Below are positions 25,001-32,088 of a DNA stretch of 64,000 nucleotides, one piece after another. The notes below the pieces were generated by a model that was given only the letters and a program-made list of their open reading frames with translations, was not told where the DNA came from and did not search any database. Position 1 is the first letter of the stretch, and every line of letters starts with the position of its first letter. Location of the stretch: NCBI GenBank assembly GCA_022819505.1, contig JAJEHD010000005.1, positions 1-64,000 on the forward strand. The letters run 5' to 3'. This DNA is from Acidimicrobiia bacterium. GTDB taxonomy: Bacteria; Actinomycetota; Acidimicrobiia; Acidimicrobiales; Aldehydirespiratoraceae. A program made the translations under genes and the position numbers.

Positions 25001-25620
25001 AGGAGATCAAGGCCCAGGAGATCGCTGGCAAGAAGCCCCGTCTTAACTCCGGCCGGGCCCGGGCCAGAGCGGACGAGCTTCAGGCCCGCCTAGCTCGACG
25101 GCGTCTGGAACTGACCCAGGAGGACGACCTGCACAACAGCCCGCCCACAATCGTTGCGGCAGCGGTGGTAGTGCCTCAAGGCCTGCTCGACGAACTGGCC
25201 GGCCGGCCCATCATCTCCGTTGACCCCGCCAAGAAGGCCGAAACCGACCGCCGAGCCGTGGCAGCAGTAATGAAGACCGAGCGGAAGCTGGGCCGGGTCC
25301 CAGAGGAGCAGCACCACAGCAACCCGGGCTACGACGTGCTCTCCACCGATCCAGCCACCGGCGCCTGCTACTTCATCGAGGTTAAGGGCCATCTACCTCA
25401 AACCGAGCAGATCAGCGTCAGCCGCCGCCAGGTAGGCCAGTCCCACAACAACCGCGAACGCTGGCGCCTAGCAGTGGTGTCGGTCCCCGCCGACCCCGCC
25501 GCCGAGCCCAAGGTCCATTACCTCGTGGACCCTTTCAGGAACGTCACCCTGCACCCGGCACAGACCAGCCTCCCCCTCAACGTCGCCGACCTCCTGACAT
25601 ACGCAGGTCCCCCGAGCTGA
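22024..25620 (+). CDS. SNF2-type DNA helicase with C-terminal DUF3883 nuclease-like domain, 1,198 aa
   Basis: Superfamily 2 helicase motifs are in order: Walker A DDPGAGKT (129-136), DEAH at 230-233, LLTATPHNG near 265. A long insertion follows, then the second RecA-like domain with HGSIKRHDRR and ATDAAGEGVNLQ...RFGRVHRIGQ (about 575-640). The C-terminal 120 residues match DUF3883: NPGYDVLS...CYFIEVKGH, where Asp and Glu-x-Lys suggest a PD-(D/E)xK-type nuclease core. This architecture is typical of methylation-linked defence cassettes together with a DUF1156 methylase and a DUF499 ATPase, both found downstream (32.1 and 35.8 kb). It probably translocates on foreign DNA and may cut it. The ATG at 22024 follows the compound hairpin. 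Confidence 0.9.
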   Translation: MTLGFGDLAAGMRLSGVVADVVVTVVAVAMHGPDSATLTYRTGDGRLGERIVLADNLAGLAEVSERRWSFDADGAMFRLASEARRMRQAHLADPFAAVDTSNIDPYPHQIDAVYNRLLTQRPLRFLLADDPGAGKTIMSGLLIRELVLRGDVARCLIVAPGSLVEQWQDELWDKFGLSFELMSRAAVEASRTGNPFTEKNLLIARVDQLSRSEELMAKVQVSDWDLVIVDEAHKMSAHRYGDELRRTKRFVLGETLRECTRHLLLLTATPHNGKNEDFLAFMTLIDAERFAGRLRDTGGSDGDGPAMPDVSDVMRRLVKENLRTFEGKRLFPQRHAHSLNFELSEPETELYEAVTDYVSNGMNRAARMSEEGDKSRGIIVGFALAGLQRRLASSPAAIYHSLRRRRDRLDEQAAELRRLAALGQPVSVIDLPKGVKIADLEDFDFDDYGDEEREDLEDFVIDAATAAGTAEELEAEVADLKKLVKLADTVRRSGIDTKWLELRDLLRSDRFAAQAQTKSPGADLSSDTDSERARKLIVFSEHKDTLDYVAERIESELGRPEAVVRIHGSIKRHDRRAVQDRFRVDPTVRVLVATDAAGEGVNLQVANMVVNYDLPWNPNRIEQRFGRVHRIGQQLPCHLWNLVAFKTREGKVFEKLFAKIEEQRGVYGDQVYDVLGDAQINMSLRELLMRAIASDEDPAHVEWMEEVIDHDIGRQMQDVLDERALVAGLADPAANDKIRRDMEVARARRLQPWFVESFFTEALRLYGGRIAGREQGRFEITRVPAAVRACADADLGPVHDRYERVTFHKAHIQPERASDGQPGASLRADLISPGTPLLAAVVSKVVLDFGPTLQRGSVLIDESDPSTDPRLLVYLDHTITDGREVHGSRQVVSRRFHYVEIDANGNVRDPGDEPYLNYAPLTQDQQSLLDGHLDLEWADRAAEETARSWAIANLAGPHFDEVAAITHARVAKVWDAVRQRLESEIRYWDRRTEEIKAQEIAGKKPRLNSGRARARADELQARLARRRLELTQEDDLHNSPPTIVAAAVVVPQGLLDELAGRPIISVDPAKKAETDRRAVAAVMKTERKLGRVPEEQHHSNPGYDVLSTDPATGACYFIEVKGHLPQTEQISVSRRQVGQSHNNRERWRLAVVSVPADPAAEPKVHYLVDPFRNVTLHPAQTSLPLNVADLLTYAGPPS

Positions 25621-25661
25621 GCTACCCCGAACGTCGCATTCTGGGCGTCTGGAGCACTGAG

Positions 25662-25689
25662 TTGACACAAATCACACTATTGTGATACC
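25662..25689 (+). promoter_or_regulatory. Promoter with inverted-repeat operator ahead of the DUF2188 gene
   Basis: TTGACA at 25662-25667 and a -10-like GATACC at 25684-25689 are 16 bases apart. Between and over them lies the palindrome ATCACA-CTAT-TGTGAT (25671-25686). The transcript would have a leader of about 190 bases to the gene at 25885. Confidence 0.55.
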
Positions 25690-25884
25690 GTCACTCTGCT
25701 GGTGCATTTGCTGACTGAGTGATCGGTGAGGCGAGGGCGTCTGCAACGGCCGAGTTGTGGTTGTGCAGAACGCCCACCGACGGCTCTTCGGCAGAGCACC
25801 AGCGTCAACTGTCGTGGCCGTTCGCCCAACAGGGCGAACTACGGCCCGGCATCCAAGACGAACCTAAAGGAGGTTCAAGTAATC

Positions 25885-26133
25885 ATGAGTAAGTCCAATC
25901 GTAGACATGTTGTGCCCGACCCAGATGGAGGCTGGAACGTGAAGGCTCCTAATTCTCAGAGGGCGTCGGCGCACACCCGTACGCAAGCCGAGGCTGAGCG
26001 ACGAGCCAAGGAGATCGTCGGCAACCTCGGTGGGGGAGAGGTCGTCATTCACCGGCCTGACGGCACGATCCGCGACAGCGACACCGTCGCGCCCGGAAAC
26101 GATCCCTTTCCTCCCATGGACACCCGACACTGA
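25885..26133 (+). CDS. DUF2188 domain protein, 82 aa
   Basis: The protein reads as one DUF2188 unit: RHVVPDPDGGWNVKAPNSQRAS, then HTRTQAEAERRAKEIV and GGEVVIHRPDGTIRDSDTV. These small proteins have a dsRBD-like alpha/beta look and often sit near defence or mobile genes, but their role is unknown. The ATG at 25885 has the best ribosome site in the window (AAAGGAGGTT). It lies between the helicase and the Argonaute module and faces the convergent nuclease-like gene at 26202. Confidence 0.85.
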   Translation: MSKSNRRHVVPDPDGGWNVKAPNSQRASAHTRTQAEAERRAKEIVGNLGGGEVVIHRPDGTIRDSDTVAPGNDPFPPMDTRH

Positions 26134-26201
26134 ACGCGCCGGGTCCGCGGAAGGCTGCGGACCCGGCCGCTCGGTCGTCGTCCTCAGGTTCCTGTTGGCC
26201 G

Positions 26202-27092
26202 CTAGCTGGTAATCAGAGCAACGAAGCGAATCGCGTCCTCGGCGCGCCGCTTGATCGCTCGGAGTTGAACCAGATCGAACCGACCAGCGCGGCCGTGGGT
26301 ACCGTGGTTGAACTCGTCGAACAGCGTGATGACGTTGTCGAGGTTGGCATCGACGAACGCCACAAGGGAATCGTCTAATGACCCGCTTCGGCGGAGACAG
26401 AACTCAACCCGTGAGCGCCTCGTAGGCGACCCTTGCTGTGTCGTGGCCGCGTTGGGGTTAGCCGCAAACACGTCATGGTCGGGAGCAGCCTGCACCAACA
26501 TCGTGTCCAGTATCTCGCGAGCACTCGTGCAGAAGTGTCTTCCTGCATCAGGGTTGCTGGGGCTCAGGGCGAACAGTGCGCCTCTCCAGCGCTGGTCGAG
26601 GTCTGGATCGACCTGCGTGAGCTCGTCACCGATTGTCGTGGTCTGCAACTCCGTGATCTCACGTGTCGAGGGCGCCGCATCCGGCACCTCAGCGTCAAGT
26701 GCATTCAGAACAGCGACACTGTTGGCCGCCTCTCCTTCGCTCATCTCGAACAACGCATCGTCGCCGGTCCACGTGCCCGCCTCTGCGGTGGCCTCCATCT
26801 GCTGGAAGGACTGGTGCAGTGTGATCACTGATCGGCGGTACACGCTGTATCGAAGGGTGGTTGTGGTAGGCCTTCGGTTCAGCCGCTGAAGTTCGCGGTG
26901 CAGCCGGGCACGGTTCGCCCGCACGCGGGCATTATGTGTCCGGGCTCGACGGTTGTGGTCTGCCACCGCTTGTGTCACCGCTCGGTTGAACTTGCGAACC
27001 TCGGAGTTGTACTTGTTGATGGCCTGTCGCCGGCGCGCCTGAGCCTGGCGAAGTTGGCTCTGGAGCTGAGATCGGCTGACTCGACGGGCCAT
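26202..27092 (-). CDS. Putative coiled-coil protein with predicted pPIWI-associated nuclease-like C-terminus, 296 aa
   Basis: Residues 1-75 are a very basic coiled coil rich in Arg, Gln and Asn (for example QLRQAQARRRQAINKYNSE), suggesting nucleic-acid binding. The C-terminal half contains RWRGALFALSPSNPDAGRHF, CTSAREILDTML and RSRVEFCLRR. This resembles, from memory, the domain called predicted pPIWI-associating nuclease, but I cannot confirm it. The gene is divergent from the SIR2/Argonaute operon, which starts 150 bases away, and an inverted repeat AACGT-GAT-ACGTT (27187-27199) lies in the shared promoter region. It may be an accessory effector of the Argonaute system or an independent defence gene. 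Confidence 0.6.
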   Translation of the reverse strand: MARRVSRSQLQSQLRQAQARRRQAINKYNSEVRKFNRAVTQAVADHNRRARTHNARVRANRARLHRELQRLNRRPTTTTLRYSVYRRSVITLHQSFQQMEATAEAGTWTGDDALFEMSEGEAANSVAVLNALDAEVPDAAPSTREITELQTTTIGDELTQVDPDLDQRWRGALFALSPSNPDAGRHFCTSAREILDTMLVQAAPDHDVFAANPNAATTQQGSPTRRSRVEFCLRRSGSLDDSLVAFVDANLDNVITLFDEFNHGTHGRAGRFDLVQLRAIKRRAEDAIRFVALITS

Positions 27093-27245
27093 GTAGCCAC
27101 CGTAGTCGGCATCTGGGATCGCTGGATACTTCCATCAGCTCGACTTTGAGGTTGTCGTCGGCAGGCGAGGTAGCTACTCGGGCCGAAACGTGATACGTTG
27201 CCCGATCCCAAAAGACAGCAGCGTAATTACATCGGAGCCGTGCCC

Positions 27246-27467
27246 ATGAGCACCTCCCTTCATCATCTCGGCAACCATGATCAGCGCACGCCCGACGCGG
27301 CTGCCGTGCCACTCGCTGCTCGGAGGGGGCTGCTAGGGCTGGACCGCTCTGGCCGGCCATCGGGCCGAGACTTCGTTCCCGCTGCACTCTTGGGAGGCCG
27401 AGGGAAGCCGATCGCCGTGAACGTCAAGCGCTGGCTGGTCGAGATCATGGAGTCGCGCCGTGGTTGA
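27246..27467 (+). CDS. Small ORF at the head of the SIR2/Argonaute operon, 73 aa
   Basis: The ATG at 27246 opens 73 residues ending in a well-formed amphipathic helix (GKPIAVNVKRWLVEIMESRRG is the end region). It overlaps the SIR2-APAZ start by eight bases, so translation is probably coupled. No family is recognised. It could be a small regulatory or accessory subunit, or merely a translated leader. Confidence 0.5.
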   Translation: MSTSLHHLGNHDQRTPDAAAVPLAARRGLLGLDRSGRPSGRDFVPAALLGGRGKPIAVNVKRWLVEIMESRRG

Positions 27468-29319
27468 GCACGTGACGAGTGACGCCTTTGCCAGATCCTT
27501 CGGTCAGAGGACGCACCGGCTTGCTTGGCTGGTTGGTGCCGGAGCCTCAGCGGCGGCAGGAGTGCCAACCGCTTCAGACATGATTGCTGACTTTAAGGCT
27601 CACCTCTTCTGCGCTCGTACGAACATCCCCAGGAACGAAGTCGATGTGAGCGACCCGCTCTGGGAACAGCGCATCACTTCCTACTTTGATGGTGCTCATG
27701 GCTTTCCGCCTGCCGGAGACCCGGGTGAATACTCGACTGCGTTCGAGATCGCGTACCCCGAAGCGGCCGATCGGCGCTCGTACATCGAGAATGCGGTCAG
27801 GCGGGCTGCCCCTTCCTTCGGGCACCGCGTGCTGGCATCGCTCATATCTGGCGGTGTGATCCGTTGCTTGTTCACCACGAACTTCGATCCGCTTATTGAG
27901 CGAGCCACCGCCGTGACGGACGATCTCCTGCCGCCGGATCGCCAGGCGCACCTCACGGTTAGCGCCATCGACTCGGTGGAGCGAGGCCAGCGGTGCCTTC
28001 GTGACGACGCATGGCCACTGCTTGTGAAGCTCCACGGCGACTACCAGTCGGACCATCTCAAGAACACGGCGCAGGAACTGCAGACTCAAGACGAGCGACT
28101 CCGACGAGTCCTCGTTGACGGTCTGGCCAGGTTCGGACTTGTGGTTGTCGGCTACAGCGGTCGTGACGACTCCATCATGGATGCGTTGGACGAAGCGATC
28201 GCGCATGAGGGGGCGTTCCCCGCAGGACTCTGCTGGGTGGTGCGGCCGCAGGCCTCGCTGCTGCCGAGAGTTGCCGCACTGCTAGATCGCGCTGCCAAGT
28301 CGGGTATCGAGGTGCAAGTCGTCGACTCTGAGAACTTCGATGAGCTGGCAGGCGACCTTGAGCGCGAGGTTGAACTCTCGGAGCCGCTCCGTCAGCACGT
28401 GCGCTCGGTGCGTCCACAGCCACTCGTCGAACCTGTCTCCCTGCCCGAGACCAGGGCGGCGATGTTCCCAGCGGTCCGATGCTCTGCTCTTGAACTGCTC
28501 AGCTTGCCCGCTGTGGCCAGGGAGGTGACACTCGATAGGCCGCTTACCACCCCAGAAGCTCGCCAAATGATCAAGGACGCACGGGTCTGGGCAACTGTAG
28601 CTTCCTACGGCCAAACACTGGCTGTCTTCGGGCGAGACGATGACATCGAGCGAATCTTCGCACCCGAGGGCGGAAGGCTGACCGGCGAAGTGGAGTTGGA
28701 CCCCGCCCAACGATCTACCGATCTCGGGCTCGTCTACGAGTCTCTGGTGAAGGCCATCACACGACATCGACCGCTGAGCCCGATCCTCCGCAACCGTGGT
28801 CACTCAGTGCTCGTCCGACCGCCTGACGGGAGCCGACGTGAGGATATTGAGCGCGAGCATCGCGAGGTCTTAACGAGATTGCAGCGGGCTTACCAGTCGC
28901 GACTCACAGGACGCGTTCAAGGACTGGAGTGCCCTTTTGCGGAGGGCATCCGCGTCCGCATCGAGGAGTGGGAAGGTCGATGGTGGCTCGTTTACGAGCC
29001 GTATACCTGGGTTGATCTACCGAACGACGATGACGTCGAAGCGCATCCAGACCAGGACCGTACGTACTCAGACCGAGCCTGGGATGCCGTTAGCCCCAAG
29101 TCGGCAGCTGCTGACTGGCGAAGAGAACGCTGGGCGCAACGCTACAACCGACCATGGCATGCAATCGTCGCGGGTTGGGCAAAGCTCATCGCGCCAGAGC
29201 CCGAGACGGACCTGTCTGCGCACTACCTCCAGGGACCGGGCCTCAATGCAGAGTTTCGCGTGTCCTGGACCACTGCATGGAGCAGCCCCGTTGCCATCCG
29301 ATCCGGGCGCATTCGATGA
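27460..29319 (+). CDS. SIR2-APAZ NADase subunit of a short prokaryotic Argonaute system (SPARSA type)
   Basis: 619 residues. The first 280 form a SIR2-like Rossmann domain: WLVGAGASAAAGVP (NAD loop, 23-36), FTTNFDPLIERA with the catalytic Asn141, KLHGDYQSD with His192, and VVGYSGRDDS. The remaining 330 residues have no other known enzyme motif and fit, by size and position, the APAZ domain that binds short Argonautes. In studied SPARSA systems guide-loaded Argonaute recognises invader DNA and the SIR2 subunit then depletes NAD, killing the infected cell. GTG at 27460 is the start. The stop overlaps the Argonaute start as ATGA, as expected for a tight heterodimer. Confidence 0.88.
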   Translation: MVEHVTSDAFARSFGQRTHRLAWLVGAGASAAAGVPTASDMIADFKAHLFCARTNIPRNEVDVSDPLWEQRITSYFDGAHGFPPAGDPGEYSTAFEIAYPEAADRRSYIENAVRRAAPSFGHRVLASLISGGVIRCLFTTNFDPLIERATAVTDDLLPPDRQAHLTVSAIDSVERGQRCLRDDAWPLLVKLHGDYQSDHLKNTAQELQTQDERLRRVLVDGLARFGLVVVGYSGRDDSIMDALDEAIAHEGAFPAGLCWVVRPQASLLPRVAALLDRAAKSGIEVQVVDSENFDELAGDLEREVELSEPLRQHVRSVRPQPLVEPVSLPETRAAMFPAVRCSALELLSLPAVAREVTLDRPLTTPEARQMIKDARVWATVASYGQTLAVFGRDDDIERIFAPEGGRLTGEVELDPAQRSTDLGLVYESLVKAITRHRPLSPILRNRGHSVLVRPPDGSRREDIEREHREVLTRLQRAYQSRLTGRVQGLECPFAEGIRVRIEEWEGRWWLVYEPYTWVDLPNDDDVEAHPDQDRTYSDRAWDAVSPKSAAADWRRERWAQRYNRPWHAIVAGWAKLIAPEPETDLSAHYLQGPGLNAEFRVSWTTAWSSPVAIRSGRIR

Positions 29320-30767
29320 GCACCGGTGTACGCCCTGGCCGGTTGGCACCGTACACGCCGCTCGATGAGCCGCTCCTAGCGTTCTCGTCGTCAGACCCTT
29401 CAATCGTTGACACTCACCCACTGAGGGGCCTCACGAGCCACGGCCCGTACACCAGGACCTCGCTGGCCTCGGGGACGGACAGGGTGCGAATCGCGATCGT
29501 CGGCCCTGATGCTGGCAAGGCCGGTCCCCGTCACGTTCTGAACAACGTGCGGAGCCCCCAACGGCCATCGGATCGGTTGGACTACGTACCGCCGTACACC
29601 GGCTTCAGGGAGCTGTTCGGCGTTCCCTTGGTCCCGGCACCCGACACCGCTCAGTTGACCTGGCCGAACCGACTCGAAGAACTCGGCAGCGGTTCGCCTA
29701 CGGACCGGGTACGGCGAGCAATCTCCGAGCGGATGCGGCAACTCCTCACAGTGCGGGATGCCTTTGATGTGGCCGTGGTCCACCTGCCGGACTCGTGGGG
29801 CCCCGGACTGCAAGGCGAGGGCTTTGATGCCCACGACGAACTGAAGGCCATCGGTGCCGAGTTGGCCATTCCGACACAGGTCATCAATGACCGAACCTTC
29901 GCCTTTCAATACCTGGCCTCCGTTGCTTGGCGCCTGGCCATCGCGCTGTACGTGAAGGCCGGAGGCACACCGTGGCGCCTCGCTCCTCTGGAAGGGGTGC
30001 CCTCCGACAGCGCCTACATCGGCCTCGCCTATGCTCTGCGAGGCGACCCCGCAAACGCCAAGTTCGTGACCTGCTGCTCCCAGGTGTTCGATGCCGACGG
30101 GGGAGGAATGCAATTCGTCGCCTACGACGCTCGTGATCCTCTCGATGGCTCTGACGATGCGCGTCGAAACCCCTACCTCAGCAGAGCGGACATGCGGGCT
30201 GTCCTCGCGCGAAGCCTCGACTTGTACAGGCGACGCAATGGTGGCTCGACTCCTGAGCGAATCGTCGTCCACAAAACGACGGCATTCAGAGAGTGCGAAC
30301 TCGCGGGAGCTTCCGATGCACTTGCGACTGTGAAGGAGATCGAGTGCGTCCAAGTGACAAGTGACGTGAAGTGGCGCGGCGTCTGGCTAAAGGCCTCGCC
30401 CAAGGAGGGACAGGTGAGCGAGCCGCATCGGTATCCCGTGCACAGAGGAACAATGATTCCGCTGTCGGGCACCGCCGCGCTTGTCTGGGTAGCGGGTAAC
30501 GCGCCGTCCGTCGCTCAACGGGGAGACAGCTACTACCAAGGCGGAAAGAGCATCCCCTCACCATTGCTCATGACGAGGCACATGGGCCGCGGTCCGCTGG
30601 AACTCATCGCGACTGAGATACTCGCTCTCACAAAGATGGACTGGAACAACGACGCCCTCTACGATCCAGTGCCTGTAACGATCCGTTACTCGCAACGACT
30701 AGCTAGAACGATCGCCAATGTGCCTTCACTTCCCAGAAGTGTCTATCCATATCGCATGTTCATGTAG
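29316..30767 (+). CDS. Short prokaryotic Argonaute (MID-PIWI)
   Basis: 483 residues, the length of short pAgos that lack N and PAZ domains. The C-terminal half has PIWI-type segments (IPTQVINDRTF, SDSAYIGLAYAL, RIVVHKTTAFRECE, SPLLMTRHMGRG). The protein ends in a hydrophobic YRMFM tail, as usual for Argonautes, where the C-terminus reaches the guide pocket. A DEDX catalytic tetrad is not apparent, in keeping with short pAgos being nuclease-dead sensors. The ATG at 29316 overlaps the SIR2-APAZ stop (ATGA). It should bind small guides in the MID pocket and activate the SIR2 partner. Confidence 0.85.
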   Translation: MSTGVRPGRLAPYTPLDEPLLAFSSSDPSIVDTHPLRGLTSHGPYTRTSLASGTDRVRIAIVGPDAGKAGPRHVLNNVRSPQRPSDRLDYVPPYTGFRELFGVPLVPAPDTAQLTWPNRLEELGSGSPTDRVRRAISERMRQLLTVRDAFDVAVVHLPDSWGPGLQGEGFDAHDELKAIGAELAIPTQVINDRTFAFQYLASVAWRLAIALYVKAGGTPWRLAPLEGVPSDSAYIGLAYALRGDPANAKFVTCCSQVFDADGGGMQFVAYDARDPLDGSDDARRNPYLSRADMRAVLARSLDLYRRRNGGSTPERIVVHKTTAFRECELAGASDALATVKEIECVQVTSDVKWRGVWLKASPKEGQVSEPHRYPVHRGTMIPLSGTAALVWVAGNAPSVAQRGDSYYQGGKSIPSPLLMTRHMGRGPLELIATEILALTKMDWNNDALYDPVPVTIRYSQRLARTIANVPSLPRSVYPYRMFM

Positions 30768-30945
30768 GCACCTATTGGGAGACGCTTAAGCCTTGAAGCT
30801 GGCTGCTATTCGAAGATCTGCATGAATGCAATCCGACAAGCGCTAGCCGTGACCTAGGTCTCTATTCATTGTGCTGTTATCGTGATCTCAGCATCGCGAC
30901 ATGGATGGCTGAATGCGGCTCATCGATCTGTTATCTGCACTTTGT

Positions 30946-31923
30946 CTATCCCTTGCTCTGGCGATCTGCAAGAGTCTCGAGCAGGAAGCGGCAGAAGGTC
31001 TGAGCCGCACCGAATGCAAGACCCGCGTGACGTGGGCCGAGTCCTTGGCTAGATCTTGTTCGACCGTGATCCATCCCATACTCGTTCCTCAGTTCTGCAA
31101 CGCCCACGGAAACCTGAGACAGGCTTCCGAGGATGCGCACAATTGTCTCCCGTCCTTTGACCGTCGGGGCGATGATGTCAGGGTGGACCTTCAGGGACTT
31201 CTGAACTTGTTTCGTCAACGATGGAATATCCGCCCTGTCGTCATATGCCTCGCCGAGCTCTTCCAATACATGTTTGATAGTCGCCTCGATTAACGACTTG
31301 CATGAACTGATAGCCTGTGGCGGATCACTAGGATTGATGCGAGCAAGATGTTCCTCTATTGAAGAAGGATCACGCAAGTTGTTCAGTGGTAGATCTGTTA
31401 ATGGTTCGCGATCAGGTATCGCAGCTGCGTGGTTTCCATCGTCAACAGTACGAATTCGATGAAGGTCACCCTGTGAAGTGTCCTCAGAACTCGTATCGGC
31501 GTCACCTTCCATCAGAATAGGTATTAGACTACGGTAGAGATCACCGTCCTTGATCGCCCAGTGGGTTCTCGTCGTCTCAAATCTACCTAGTCCCCACTGC
31601 ATGCTTAGTTTCTCAACTATCGCGTCATTGGCTAAGGGAGGAATGTCGGAGTCGAATGTATAGACTATTGCTACCTCATCGCGGTGAATGTATACCTCGG
31701 ATAATGTTGCAACACGAGCAAGCTGATCATCACCGAAGTACTTCCAAGTCTCAGGCATAAGAAGTGTTGGTAGGTCTCGTAGCGCATTAGTATCTATCTT
31801 ACCATTAACCTCAAATTGGCTAATGAGATGCTGAGCAGTGTATTCGAAGAGTCTTTCCCGATCCATGCTATCGTGGCCTGAGTTGTCCCAGCCTCCAGCC
31901 TTGACCAACAGGTTGAACATCAA
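30946..31923 (-). CDS. Abi-C-like abortive infection family protein, 325 aa
   Basis: The C-terminal 130 residues (QAISSCKSLIEATIKHVLEELG, SLTKQVQKSLKVHPD, VGVAELRNEYGMDHG, HAGLAFGAAQTFCRFLLETL) match the Abi-C type domain found at the end of abortive-infection proteins. It is helical with a conserved RNxxxxxH-like segment (LRNEYGMDHGR) reminiscent of HEPN ribonucleases. The N-terminal half is unknown. The gene is clearly AT-richer than everything around it, a sign of separate acquisition. It faces the Argonaute gene tail-to-tail (178 bases, nothing else seen) and is divergent from the methylase at 32089. Confidence 0.75.
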   Translation of the reverse strand: MMFNLLVKAGGWDNSGHDSMDRERLFEYTAQHLISQFEVNGKIDTNALRDLPTLLMPETWKYFGDDQLARVATLSEVYIHRDEVAIVYTFDSDIPPLANDAIVEKLSMQWGLGRFETTRTHWAIKDGDLYRSLIPILMEGDADTSSEDTSQGDLHRIRTVDDGNHAAAIPDREPLTDLPLNNLRDPSSIEEHLARINPSDPPQAISSCKSLIEATIKHVLEELGEAYDDRADIPSLTKQVQKSLKVHPDIIAPTVKGRETIVRILGSLSQVSVGVAELRNEYGMDHGRTRSSQGLGPRHAGLAFGAAQTFCRFLLETLADRQSKG

Positions 31924-32088
31924 TCACTGTCCTCTATTGTAGTCTCGCCAAACTCACAGCATAGGCTCTGATTGTTGCAGTGACCAGCTGAAGGCTCGAC
32001 TACAGAATCTCGCCACGCAGCAACGAGCACGCTCCCGATGCACACAATCGAGGGCCAAGTGTGCGTCTGAAGGGTAGCGTGACTTGCT

